A stretch of 64,000 nt of DNA, taken from Hydractinia symbiolongicarpus. Its lineage: Eukaryota > Cnidaria > Hydrozoa > Anthoathecata > Hydractiniidae. A model generated the notes under the pieces. That model worked only from the letters and a program-made list of their open reading frames with translations. It was not told the DNA's origin and ran no database searches. The first letter of the stretch is position 1, and each line of letters opens with the position of its first letter. Shown one piece after another: positions 27,556 through 35,189 of this stretch. A program made the translations under genes and the position numbers. The DNA is taken from assembly GCF_029227915.1 (NCBI RefSeq), contig NC_079880.1, forward strand, positions 26,903,501 to 26,967,500. Direction: 5' to 3'.

Positions 27556-27909
27556 TTAGCGCCACATAATGTCATAACTGAAGAATTGATTTTCATGATT
27601 CTTTTGAGATTGCTTGAGACCATTTGATCTGACAAAGGCATCACCCTTCCAACCATAATCCTTCAATTCATCACAAAGTTTTGCAGGCAACCATGTCTTA
27701 TATTTATTTCCCATTCTATCTTGAACCTCCGCATACATAGATTTTTCAGAAAGAGCACCGGGTCTTGATATTTCCATCTCTTTCACATATTTAACAAGGT
27801 AAATATCGTTTTGGAGAGGCAGCTCTCTCCACTTTATGATTGGAGTAACTTGTTCTATGTTTTGTTCAAATTCTTCAACTGTTGGAAAAGCCATTGTGTT
27901 TATATTCAC
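27556..27909 (-). CDS. Small Polinton protein, possible OB-fold
   Basis: A 117-aa protein, first gene inside the left TIR and transcribed toward it. I do not recognise a firm family. The middle (about residues 36-85) alternates charged and hydrophobic residues like a small beta-barrel and contains the segment NKYKTWLPAKL, which resembles a short 'x-LP-x-L' motif found in small, OB-fold-like proteins of eukaryotic mobile elements; a single-strand DNA-binding role would suit a protein-primed replicon but is speculation. No signal peptide or membrane segment. Met6 (start at 27894) is an alternative start. A hairpin follows the stop at 27512-27536. Real coding is supported by its length in a compact element, same-strand neighbour and a position matching the packed gene layout. 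Confidence 0.65.
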   Translation of the reverse strand: MNINTMAFPTVEEFEQNIEQVTPIIKWRELPLQNDIYLVKYVKEMEISRPGALSEKSMYAEVQDRMGNKYKTWLPAKLCDELKDYGWKGDAFVRSNGLKQSQKNHENQFFSYDIMWR

Positions 27910-28139
27910 GATTACATCTCTTTATACCACTTTATAGATTCTATCGGAAAGCAGTTTTTGTTATCTACCATCTGTCAATCAAACGCTTATAACAATAGGA
28001 TTTTACATACCAGAAAGTTGTTTACATAAGAAAAAAGTTAAAACGAAAGTAGCCGTTGCTAAGGATATTTGGTATGTAAGGAATGCATTGTTTATCTATT
28101 GTTATTCTGGCTTGATTGACATTTAATTGACGTCAATCT
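27910..28139. other. Intergenic region with nested inverted repeats
   Basis: This 230-bp gap between two minus-strand genes holds three nested inverted pairs: GTCAATCAA 27974-27982 with 28112-28120, TAACAATA 27990-27997 with 28097-28104, and TTACATACCA 28003-28012 with 28070-28079. The arrangement could fold into one long interrupted stem, or be the remains of a roughly 147-bp miniature element. A perfect 12-bp palindrome ATTGACGTCAAT, which contains the CRE core TGACGTCA, is at 28126-28137 next to the stop of the downstream gene. I see no open frame of note. Confidence 0.6.
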
Positions 28140-29309
28140 TTATCTAAACAAATACCATATGAAATAACCCGTTGTCATAACAATCACAAGAGCGATCTTC
28201 TCATCTTCGTGTGTAGGAGGAGTATCTTTGTGGTAAGGTGCAGTAATGTGTTTATCTGTAGTATCCACGTGGTGTACGGTGATGTGTTTATCAGGATGAT
28301 CGGGTGTTACAGGCTTCTTTTTAGTTATCTTATGTGATTCGGTAACATTGACCTTTCGATTGATACCAATGGTAAGATCTTCACCCGATATCAAAATCTT
28401 GTTGTTGTAACCTACCACCCCTGTCTTAATTCTGAGATTCATGTCACTAGGTAACATATAAATAACTTGTCCAACCGAATAATCAACCTTACTTGAAGCG
28501 TAGTTTAACGTATCCTGATAACGTTTAATGTCCTCCTGAATATCAACCCTACGGTTAACAATGTCTTCAAGGTTATTCATAAAAACTCTTTGGGCGGTCA
28601 GAGCACTTGAATCATTACCAAGGATGGAGGAGCGTGCCGAGGCTTGAGAACTAAGAACAAGATAGGCATAGGCCCTAACACTGCTTGAGATCTTCACAAG
28701 GCCCGTTTTTGTAAATCCATCGGATTTTTCCACAATCCACCGCGTCATGGAGTCGTTGGTGAAATAACTCAACCCGGGAGTTGGATAGTCTTTACGTCTT
28801 TTTTGATATGAAGTGAAAAAGTACTGACCTCTGTATTTCATGGGGTTGGAATCAACATCATACTCACCACAGATTTTTAGAAATTCCTCATTCGAATAGG
28901 GATTATCATATTGATTAAAACTATCCTCAAAGGGTAGAGGTGTCTGTAGGCGCTTAATGATTCGTCTAATGTGATAATACACATGAAAACGATATATTGA
29001 CCTGACCATAGATCTACCATCCTTCAGGTGTTCCGAACTTACCCCACAGGCACTTGAAGCGCACCAAGTGGCGAAATTTAGCTGGGTTTGCCATAATCTA
29101 AAAGGTTGCTCATTCCAAATTCTCATACGTTGCGCGTTATGACTAAGTTCATAATTGGTAAAAATATTAGGAAAGGAAGCGGGGAAAGAGCCACTTTCAG
29201 ACACAATAATGGCCTGTTTGTACAGATCCCTAGCGCCCAATATTTGAAGATCCAGCCCTCCATTTGGCTTATAGGCCGCATTCGGGTTATATCTGAAAAT
29301 GTCATCCAT
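28140..29309 (-). CDS. Tail-anchored Polinton structural protein candidate
   Basis: A 389-aa protein divergent from the capsid genes. The body (about residues 1-330) recalls a family I associate with cnidarian Polintons: near residues 75-95 a segment with QTQLNFATWC followed by a GVS motif, then RFHVYYHIRR near 107-116, a serine-rich ARSSILG stretch near 225, and SKVDY...YMLPSDM near 273-290. A His/Asp/Thr-rich low-complexity linker follows (about 335-368), and the last 20 residues (IALVIVMTTGYFIWYLFR) form a hydrophobic segment with a basic end, a likely tail anchor. Function unknown; a virion membrane or spike role is inferred from its place beside the capsid genes and its anchor. Its promoter region is shared with the gene starting at 29348. 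Confidence 0.85.
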   Translation of the reverse strand: MDDIFRYNPNAAYKPNGGLDLQILGARDLYKQAIIVSESGSFPASFPNIFTNYELSHNAQRMRIWNEQPFRLWQTQLNFATWCASSACGVSSEHLKDGRSMVRSIYRFHVYYHIRRIIKRLQTPLPFEDSFNQYDNPYSNEEFLKICGEYDVDSNPMKYRGQYFFTSYQKRRKDYPTPGLSYFTNDSMTRWIVEKSDGFTKTGLVKISSSVRAYAYLVLSSQASARSSILGNDSSALTAQRVFMNNLEDIVNRRVDIQEDIKRYQDTLNYASSKVDYSVGQVIYMLPSDMNLRIKTGVVGYNNKILISGEDLTIGINRKVNVTESHKITKKKPVTPDHPDKHITVHHVDTTDKHITAPYHKDTPPTHEDEKIALVIVMTTGYFIWYLFR

Positions 29310-29347
29310 TCTTTGATTTAAATATATTCACAATCTCTAATATAATA
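29310..29347. promoter_or_regulatory. Divergent promoter with TCTAATATAATA motif
   Basis: Only 38 bp separate two divergent starts. TCTAATATAATA (29336-29347) abuts the ATG at 29348. The same 12 bases occur at 35175-35186 in the element's other divergent promoter of the structural half. TTTAAATATATT lies toward the minus-strand gene. A shared late-type promoter is a reasonable inference. Confidence 0.55.
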
Positions 29348-29911
29348 ATGTATATCACAATAAAGGACGTAAATAGCGAGAAGAAAATCTATTTGTATCA
29401 ACCGATAGACAACTCACATGGTACAAAGGAGGTTGCGATCGTGGAGACGTTTTCGGATAATGTCACATATGTAGCTACAGCTCCAATAGATATACCCTTG
29501 GCTGACGGAGTTACCGCGGTTAGGTTACAACAGGGTCAGCACTACACGGGGAGGGAGTTGAATTCAATCGTGAGAGGTGATGTAAAATCAACACAACTAG
29601 CTAGAAACTCTAAGTTGAGTAAAATATTCAATCTAGGGGGTATAACGGAACTACATTTTAATCTTAATGAATTGGATAACTCGTTAAATCTTAAAGATGG
29701 TGAATATAGTAACAACCTGATGACATATCATATATCCGAGTATGGTGGTGATTTTACATATATTGAACCGAAAAATCCGCAATATAAGAAACTAAAGAAA
29801 GGTTTACTTCAATCACTTACCATGAGAGTCACAGGTCAGGATGGTAAGGTGCTATGGGGTGGTATGAAGACAACAGTTACCCTACACATAAGAGATACGG
29901 CGGACAGATGA
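29348..29911 (+). CDS. Candidate minor capsid (penton-type) protein
   Basis: A 187-aa protein immediately upstream of the major capsid gene (56-bp gap), the usual place for the minor capsid protein in Polintons. It is rich in predicted beta-strand (alternating hydrophobic residues, for example AIVETFSDNVTYVATA and SLTMRVTGQDGKVL) and ends with TTVTLHIRDT, consistent with a single jelly roll or beta-sandwich. There is no membrane segment or signal peptide. I cannot show homology by eye, so the penton call rests on length, beta-rich pattern and synteny. The ATG at 29348 directly follows the TCTAATATAATA motif, which supports this start. Confidence 0.6.
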   Translation: MYITIKDVNSEKKIYLYQPIDNSHGTKEVAIVETFSDNVTYVATAPIDIPLADGVTAVRLQQGQHYTGRELNSIVRGDVKSTQLARNSKLSKIFNLGGITELHFNLNELDNSLNLKDGEYSNNLMTYHISEYGGDFTYIEPKNPQYKKLKKGLLQSLTMRVTGQDGKVLWGGMKTTVTLHIRDTADR

Positions 29912-29966
29912 TAACGTAGCATTAACCGAATTAAAGTAAAATAAAATAAAAGTAATATGGAATAGC

Positions 29967-31286
29967 ATGGAATACGGGAAAAAGTTAAACCCAGAGCGTT
30001 CACTTAGAACCGCACATGGCGTAAAAGGAACGCATCAAAAAGTAATTGTCACTCACAACCCAAGTGAGATTGATCAGAACCAGTTACTCCTGATTAGGTT
30101 CCCTAATTTAGGTAACGATGATGTCATTGTTCCCGGTACTTCGAAAATAAGTTTCGACATTGATCTCGAGTCAAAAGCTGACACGAAGAGAACATTGGTC
30201 TCTAACATAGGGAGGGCAATTGTTAAAAAGTTGGCCATCAAGTTCGAGGGTACCGAGATTCTGAGCATTGATGACTTTGATCTTTTCGGGTGCTACAGAG
30301 ATTTATGGTTAACCAAGTCCGAAAAAAGAAATGCAATAAGACAAGGTATCATCTTTGATGAAGGGTGTACAGAAAATTGCATGAAACTGAGAGTTGGAGC
30401 CGCGGATAAAGATACATCGGAGGTAGCGGACAAAGCAATCTATGATGCATACAAAAACAAGTTCACCATACCACTAGATTTTGAAATGTTGGATAGCACG
30501 ATTCCTTATTATCAGGCCGGATTAGGTAATAGGCTGTGTTATGAGATAACATTCAACAATTATGACAGGGTAGTATTATCAACACCTACCAAACCTTCGG
30601 GTTCCGCCACGGCACCGGCGGCGGATGCTAAATACAAAATCTCCAACATATCTCTCGAATATGAGATTGTGACACAACCGACACTCGCCAGATTCATTTC
30701 AAATGAATACCAAAACATGGCCGTACTTTACGACAGATTCTTGAGACATAGACAAATTAGGGTGGATAAGTCAGACACAACGTGGAATTGGTCATTCAAT
30801 ACACCGTGCAAGTCCCTGAAGGGTATATTGGTTCTGTTTGAGGAAGAGAAAGCTTACAAACGAGATACCGGTAAGTTCTACAATCCCAAGATCAAAAAGG
30901 TATCCGCCATAGTTGAGGGTAAGCCTAACCAACTTTTCGCTCAGGGGATGCAACCGTTTGAGCATTATGGTGAAATATGCAAGTATTTCGCGGAGGGCAA
31001 ACAAAGGGATGGTAACGCCGGTGAAATACAGAAACATCTGCAACTACATGATGTGAAGGTCGCGGACTACCTAACCACGAAATATGCTCTATGGCTGGAT
31101 TTCAGAACCATAGATGAAAACTCACTGCACGGGACCGGCCGCCGGATTGAAAATGCGAGCGAGGGCATCACACTGCAAGTTGAAAAGACGGCCGAAACCG
31201 CGGGATCCTTAAACGCCTACATATATCTAATCATGGATGCTCAATTAAATATTCAAAACGGTGAAATTATGGATGTACTATATTAA
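29967..31286 (+). CDS. Major capsid protein, double jelly roll
   Basis: A 439-aa protein of the Polinton major capsid family. Recognisable segments are the proline-glycine turn and strand near residues 52-62 (VPGTSKISFDIDL), the conserved block near 75-110 (LVSNIGRAIVKKLAIKFEGTEI in parts), the aromatic CYRDLWLT near 109-116, an acidic-to-basic stretch ending in AIYDAYKNKFTIPLDF near 155-173, and YYQAGLGNRLCYEITFNNY near 181-199. The second half is again beta-rich and ends in a hydrophobic AYIYLIMDAQL strand. Established knowledge: this family forms double-jelly-roll hexon-like capsomers. The stop (31284-31286) is one base before the packaging ATPase ATG at 31288. The open frame is intact. 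Confidence 0.92.
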   Translation: MEYGKKLNPERSLRTAHGVKGTHQKVIVTHNPSEIDQNQLLLIRFPNLGNDDVIVPGTSKISFDIDLESKADTKRTLVSNIGRAIVKKLAIKFEGTEILSIDDFDLFGCYRDLWLTKSEKRNAIRQGIIFDEGCTENCMKLRVGAADKDTSEVADKAIYDAYKNKFTIPLDFEMLDSTIPYYQAGLGNRLCYEITFNNYDRVVLSTPTKPSGSATAPAADAKYKISNISLEYEIVTQPTLARFISNEYQNMAVLYDRFLRHRQIRVDKSDTTWNWSFNTPCKSLKGILVLFEEEKAYKRDTGKFYNPKIKKVSAIVEGKPNQLFAQGMQPFEHYGEICKYFAEGKQRDGNAGEIQKHLQLHDVKVADYLTTKYALWLDFRTIDENSLHGTGRRIENASEGITLQVEKTAETAGSLNAYIYLIMDAQLNIQNGEIMDVLY

Positions 31287-31287
31287 G

Positions 31288-31878
31288 ATGGACTACATGA
31301 AAGATCCTCACACGGCATTATTCGTCGGTCCCACGGGCTGCGGAAAATCCCAACGCGTTGTAAAACTGCTAGAGAACTACAACCACTTCGATTTCATTGT
31401 GATTATATGTCCAACATTAAGATGGAACAAGACATATATGGGGAGTAACTGGTTCTGGAGGGATAGATATGTGATTCTAATTGAGCCCATGGGCATGTTG
31501 TATGAATGGATCCAAAAGATGACGGATTTCTGTGCCGGATACAAAACATTATTCCTGATCGACGACATCATCGCGGATGAGAAACTGGACAAAAAGAGGC
31601 AACCGCTTCTGGAGCTGGCCATCAGCGGTCGACATCGAAACCACTCCATGTGGCTACTCACACAATCATACACCGCGATACCGAAGAACTTACGAAGGCA
31701 GGCAAAAATGTTATATGTGTGATATCCGAAGGACAGGGATGATCTCGCAACCATCCACAAAGAGAACGATGTCATTGAATCATCGGAGATACAGAAGGTT
31801 AAGGAAAGGCTGAAAGATGGCAAATATACACATTTAGTCATGAGGATGGAATCTCCAAGAACCCACGTGATTTGCTAG
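31288..31878 (+). pseudogene. Genome-packaging ATPase, interrupted by one TGA
   Basis: FtsK/HerA-superfamily packaging ATPase. The Walker A motif GPTGCGKS is at residues 14-21 and the Walker B TLFLIDDII ends with D92-D93; LLTQSY near 123-128 fits the following sensor-type strand. An in-frame TGA at 31720-31722 (codon 145) stops the frame just before a YPK segment, at a place where I recall a conserved aromatic residue. The same frame then stays open to a TAG at 31876-31878 with family-like sequence, so this is a nonsense change and not a natural end. ATG 31288 is preferred to upstream in-frame codons because it directly follows the capsid stop. The truncated product keeps both Walker motifs but loses the C-terminal third. 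A single-base assembly error is possible. Confidence 0.85.
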
Positions 31879-31889
31879 AATGGGCATTT

Positions 31890-31914
31890 TTTGTTGCAAG
31901 AGTCTTGTAACAAA
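31890..31914. terminator. 3' hairpin downstream of the ATPase
   Basis: TTTGTTGCAAG (31890-31900) pairs with CTTGTAACAAA (31904-31914) over 11 positions with one G-T wobble and a 3-base loop. It starts 12 bp after the ATPase stop and is preceded by a T run. The same TTTGTTAC-type stem follows the genes ending at 37818 and 38809. Confidence 0.65.
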
Positions 31915-31949
31915 TCTATAGGAAAACTACAGTACTATCCTACAATACC

Positions 31950-32564
31950 ATGATAGAATATATAAATTTCATATTACTGGTGATAGCCGTGGTGCTATTG
32001 CTGGTATTGGTTAGTTTTTGCCTTTTTTGTATTAAAAAATACCTATCGCTATTGAAAATAGCTGAAACGGCAATTGACAACCTAATTTTTATCGATGATC
32101 GGGATGACCAGGATGATGGGAAGAGACAGAAATTGCTCGAGTGCGTGCTGACCGGAAATAGCAAGCTGTATCTGGGGAAGATGTATACGGAGGCGGGGAT
32201 CCAGAAGCTCGGGAATGGTGAGGTGGATAAACTTTTCGCCATATACGAGGCTAAACTGTCCGGTCAAATGGTAAAGTCTCTGGGGGAGTCAATAATCCAC
32301 ATGTACTCCCTGGGTGCCTGTGCGGCCCTGGGTATAAAAAATCAAAAGGCTCTGAGTGATGACCTGGAGAATGATCCGTTCCTAAACTCGGCACTCCAAA
32401 GGTTCACATGTGATCTATATTATAAGTTCGGATCACTACTATCACCAATCAGCGTAGGTTTAATAACAGGTAGGCATTATATAGCGGGAAAAAATTTAAA
32501 CAATATCGATACGGATACTAAAGATGTCGGATACTCCGGTTCAGGTGACAACGAAGAACCCTAA
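31950..32564 (+). CDS. Membrane-anchored Polinton protein of unknown function
   Basis: A 204-aa protein with one strong N-terminal membrane segment (about residues 6-28, ILLVIAVVLLLVLVSFCLFC) followed by a largely helical, charged domain. An Asp-rich loop (residues 47-56) follows the anchor. Helical segments near 85-115 (EVDKLFAIYEAKLSGQMVKS) and a small, alanine-rich helix near 120-130 are visible. I do not recognise the family beyond its similarity to conserved hypothetical proteins of cnidarian Polintons. Its last 41 bp overlap the next gene in another frame, an arrangement unusual for animal genes and more like compact viral genomes. Confidence 0.75.
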   Translation: MIEYINFILLVIAVVLLLVLVSFCLFCIKKYLSLLKIAETAIDNLIFIDDRDDQDDGKRQKLLECVLTGNSKLYLGKMYTEAGIQKLGNGEVDKLFAIYEAKLSGQMVKSLGESIIHMYSLGACAALGIKNQKALSDDLENDPFLNSALQRFTCDLYYKFGSLLSPISVGLITGRHYIAGKNLNNIDTDTKDVGYSGSGDNEEP

Positions 32565-32940
32565 AAAGGTTGAGGCTGATAAGAGGCTTGCTGAATTCAA
32601 TCGTAAAAATAGGGAAGAATATAAAAGATTGCTAATGGCACAGACGGAGTTACAGTCGGCACCTCAGACACAAACCCAGCCGGCACCTCAGACACACTCA
32701 GCACCTCAGACACAGTTGGAGGATCCTAAGGATATTGTCATTGAGGATTCTGTGACAGATGGCCCTAAACACGGTGGAGTGAACTACACAATAATGGGTG
32801 GTGGTGTGATAGTTATGCTACTAATTGGAGCGTTGGTGGTCTATAAAAATAAGGACAAAAATATTAGGGTGAAGGGTACCCCACCAAGTAACTCTGGTAA
32901 TAAAAAAACTATGAGAATAAGTAAGCTTGAAATGGAATAA
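32524..32940 (+). CDS. Small membrane protein with SAPQTQ repeats
   Basis: A 138-aa protein starting inside the previous gene (41-bp overlap, different frame). Residues about 1-45 are highly charged, with a basic KNPKKVEADKRL start and a helical EFNRKNREEYKRLL. Residues 44-64 hold three imperfect APQT repeats. A single membrane segment follows (about 88-106, YTIMGGGVIVMLLIGALVVY) with a basic C-tail. Orientation by the positive-inside rule is ambiguous because both sides are basic near the membrane. The function is unknown. Start choice: the ATG at 32524 is the first that gives the charged N-terminus typical of this type of protein. Confidence 0.72.
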   Translation: MSDTPVQVTTKNPKKVEADKRLAEFNRKNREEYKRLLMAQTELQSAPQTQTQPAPQTHSAPQTQLEDPKDIVIEDSVTDGPKHGGVNYTIMGGGVIVMLLIGALVVYKNKDKNIRVKGTPPSNSGNKKTMRISKLEME

Positions 32941-32984
32941 AGGGATAATATCGCGATACTATAATCTTGAAGTAAATATAAGAC

Positions 32985-33212
32985 ATGGATAAGAAAAGTA
33001 TAGTCAACGATATTTATAAAGCATCGGTCGTATGCGTTTTCGCTGTGGGCTATTCAATGCTCGGGAAAAAGGTATTAAAAATGACACCACCCTCAATTCA
33101 GAAGTTTGACCTGGAAGATACCGGAAAGCTTGTAGCCATAGTCGCCGCAAGTGAAATGACAAGAGAATATCTAGTTAAGCAAAAAATTATACCTGAAACT
33201 ATAAATATATAA
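32985..33212 (+). CDS. Small hydrophobic Polinton protein (75 aa)
   Basis: A 75-aa protein with a hydrophobic helix at about residues 10-26 (ASVVCVFAVGYSMLG), then a basic KKVLKM, a conserved-looking PPSIQKFD, and a final helix ending in the PE-TINI tail. Function unknown; such small membrane proteins are usual between the capsid and coiled-coil genes of these elements. Its TAA (33210-33212) overlaps the ATG of the next small frame by one base (TAATG), which suggests coupled translation on one mRNA. A 10-bp palindrome TATCGCGATA sits just upstream at 32949-32958. Confidence 0.7.
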   Translation: MDKKSIVNDIYKASVVCVFAVGYSMLGKKVLKMTPPSIQKFDLEDTGKLVAIVAASEMTREYLVKQKIIPETINI

Positions 33213-33358
33213 TGTTGCGAATACTGGAATGGTTGGTCTGGGTTTTATATCGACGTAAGAAAGTTGAGAGTATTTTACCCAAGGTGGAATACACGGAGGT
33301 GGAATACACGGAGGTGGATACGGATGTCATAGCCCCCGAGGCTATCGCATTAAAATAA
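33212..33358 (+). CDS. Micro-ORF (48 aa) coupled to the upstream gene
   Basis: This frame starts at the ATG overlapping the previous stop by one base and ends with TAA at 33356-33358, encoding 48 residues. The N-terminus is amphipathic and aromatic (LRILEWLVWVLY) followed by RRKK, then a tandem YTEVE repeat near residues 27-36. Support for being real: exact TAATG coupling, same strand, and filling an otherwise empty 176-bp gap in a densely packed operon-like run. A peripheral membrane peptide is possible. Coding status is uncertain because of the size. Confidence 0.5.
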   Translation: MLRILEWLVWVLYRRKKVESILPKVEYTEVEYTEVDTDVIAPEAIALK

Positions 33359-33388
33359 CGCCACTATATTATACCGGATTATATAAAC

Positions 33389-33814
33389 ATGGCTTCAATT
33401 GCAATGATGTTGGGAGGTGCCTTCGCGAACGCTTTGGCCTTCACCGGATCAAGCTACCTCTTTTCAAGTTTATCAAAGGATAGGATAGATAAGGAACGGA
33501 AGCGGCATGATCTGGCCATAGAACAGCTGCAAAAGGCTCAGGTTATATGGCAACGTAAAAGACAAGAGAGGGTGGACTTTATCAATAAGCAGCTCAGACT
33601 TGAGAAGAAGGCCGAGGGTAAATTCACGGAGCTGGATGACGCGATGCGGGAATATAAAAAAGTATTTGGAGGATCACCTCTCACAGATATTCCGCGCAGG
33701 CCCGTATTGAGCGACTTTTATACACCCAGCAACGGCCAGCATGAACGGGAATTGGCATTTATCGCGCTAAGCATGATCGGTGTCGGGGGTGCCGTGTGGT
33801 ATTTCGAAAAATAG
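33389..33814 (+). CDS. Two-membrane-segment coiled-coil Polinton protein
   Basis: A 141-aa protein. The N-terminus has a glycine/alanine-rich hydrophobic segment (about residues 3-26, including GGAFANALAFTGSSYLFSSL), followed by a long charged helix (about 30-88, with HDLAIEQLQKAQ and WQRKRQERVDFINKQLRLEKK) likely to form a coiled coil, a PRRPVLSDFYTPS segment near 101-113 and a C-terminal hydrophobic helix (about 121-138). It belongs to a conserved family of Polinton hypotheticals as far as I recall; the role is unknown, perhaps in virion membrane or assembly. It converges with the next gene and a perfect hairpin separates them. Confidence 0.78.
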   Translation: MASIAMMLGGAFANALAFTGSSYLFSSLSKDRIDKERKRHDLAIEQLQKAQVIWQRKRQERVDFINKQLRLEKKAEGKFTELDDAMREYKKVFGGSPLTDIPRRPVLSDFYTPSNGQHERELAFIALSMIGVGGAVWYFEK

Positions 33815-33831
33815 TACTATGCCGCGGGTAT

Positions 33832-33856
33832 TATGTTACATGACACATGTAACATA
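33832..33856. terminator. Hairpin between convergent genes
   Basis: TATGTTACATG (33832-33842) pairs perfectly with CATGTAACATA (33846-33856), an 11-bp stem with a 3-base loop. It occupies the centre of the 54-bp gap between a plus-strand stop at 33814 and a minus-strand stop at 33869, so it could end transcripts in both directions. Confidence 0.7.
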
Positions 33857-33868
33857 TATTCGGAATAG

Positions 33869-35149
33869 CTAACGCTTTGTCACCATGTAGGTGTATATCA
33901 GACCTCCGATTCCGACTATCAAAGCCCACAGGTTTTGACTCAACCAACCGACGACCTCCTTTGCTCTATTTAGGATCCACGATACGATGGATCCAATTAT
34001 ACCGGGCAGTGATGCGGCTGCGGCACCGGCTAATCTACCCAGGAGAGATCCCAGCGCGCTCAGCTTGTTCTTTATCCATTCCCTCGCACCACCTTCGGTG
34101 TTTTCATGATTTTTTGTATTACCGGCGGATGACCCCCCACCTCCGGGCGTCAAAGTTTCAACCAAAAGGCCGATAACCATACCAAATGCCGTTAGTACAC
34201 TGACGATGGTGATACCCTGCTCACGGAATAGCGTTCGTATCTTTTCACCCAATGTAGTTTCTTTGTCAAGTACTTTGGTAATCGTCTCCCTGATGCTTTT
34301 TATTTGACTGTTAAGTTTACCTTTGAGAATATCGATAATCTCTTGCCGGCCTTTCAACTCATTTTGCAAACCTTTCAACCTTTCTTTCGCTTCATTTTGT
34401 TGTTCCTCGGTCATATTTGGTGTGTTTTCCATCTCTTCCAACTTGTTTTTTTCTCTGTCAATATGCTGTTCGAGCTGAACCTTTTTTGCAACTTCATCCT
34501 GAAGACTTCCTCTTATGTTTCTCAATGATCTATCCAATCCTAGCAATTCACGCATAGGATATTCAAATAGATCACCGGTCTGGGTTGCTTCATGGTCTAC
34601 AGATTGTTGTTTGACCAATGAAATTAAATCTTCCGCACTGTTCACAACATCTCCAGACATGGTTTCTAATTCTATATCGGTCGCATTCTCTATTTTATCC
34701 GGTGACGGTAGTCTCTCTTCTATTTTGTTTAGCCTAGCGGCCTGTCGGGGGGTTATACTACCTTTCGGTATATCGAACCCCAAACCGCTCAGCCTTTTCT
34801 TGCCCAATAGATCTGCAATGGTACCGGTAGACCTTAGAGATCCACCATTTGTCAGAGGTCTGTTATCACCCTTGTAGTATAATTCAACACCACGAGACTC
34901 AAACAGATCGGTATGTATCACGCTCGGGTTCTCGTTTGGATATATAGTTAGTAGCTTCTCATAGAGCGATTTAACCAGCTCACTGGTAACTCTGGAGCGC
35001 AGAGAGGTTTCTCCACCGAATGATGTCTCCTCATCGGGAGTATGTATCTGCACACGCGTGCGCTCCTTCGGTACCGGGGGCGTGGTTTCATCGGGACCCT
35101 CGTCGGTTTGACCATGGTCCCCAAACGGATCAATATCAATGTCCGCCAT
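33869..35149 (-). CDS. Large coiled-coil membrane protein of Polinton structural half
   Basis: A 426-aa protein when started at the ATG 35147-35149 (MADIDIDPFG). The frame is open a further 80 codons upstream, but that stretch overlaps the divergent gene starting at 35190 and is discarded. Residues about 1-50 are acidic and proline/threonine-rich; 105-165 carry a GLGFDIPKGSITPRQAARL segment; about 205-290 form a long coiled coil rich in Glu, Lys and Gln; then FREQGITIVSVLTAFGMVIGLLV (a membrane helix), a GGGGSS linker, and a C-terminal block with alanine-rich and SLPGIIGSIVSWIL helices and a last membrane segment ending YMVTKR. Function unknown; size, coil and several membrane helices suggest a virion or membrane-penetration component. 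Confidence 0.82.
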   Translation of the reverse strand: MADIDIDPFGDHGQTDEGPDETTPPVPKERTRVQIHTPDEETSFGGETSLRSRVTSELVKSLYEKLLTIYPNENPSVIHTDLFESRGVELYYKGDNRPLTNGGSLRSTGTIADLLGKKRLSGLGFDIPKGSITPRQAARLNKIEERLPSPDKIENATDIELETMSGDVVNSAEDLISLVKQQSVDHEATQTGDLFEYPMRELLGLDRSLRNIRGSLQDEVAKKVQLEQHIDREKNKLEEMENTPNMTEEQQNEAKERLKGLQNELKGRQEIIDILKGKLNSQIKSIRETITKVLDKETTLGEKIRTLFREQGITIVSVLTAFGMVIGLLVETLTPGGGGSSAGNTKNHENTEGGAREWIKNKLSALGSLLGRLAGAAAASLPGIIGSIVSWILNRAKEVVGWLSQNLWALIVGIGGLIYTYMVTKR

Positions 35150-35189
35150 TATTTTATTTAAAGGATAGTTTTTTTCTAATATAATAGAA
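35150..35189. promoter_or_regulatory. Divergent promoter with TCTAATATAATA motif
   Basis: A 40-bp gap between divergent starts. TCTAATATAATA (35175-35186) lies 3 bp before the plus-strand ATG, as in the other divergent structural promoter at 29336-29347. TATTTAAAGG and TTTTATTTAAA-like sequences serve the minus side. Confidence 0.55.

Noticed and set aside
28126-28137. CRE site (TGACGTCA) as a regulated host-factor promoter element
   Set aside because: It lies at the 3' end of one gene and more than 200 bp from the nearest start; a 12-bp palindrome alone is not enough to call regulation.
31720-31722. TGA read as tryptophan (alternative code)
   Set aside because: Only one in-frame TGA is seen; the intact genes end with ordinary stops, including TGA at the end of some genes, and the integrase lesion is a TAA. 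Ordinary nonsense mutation is simpler.
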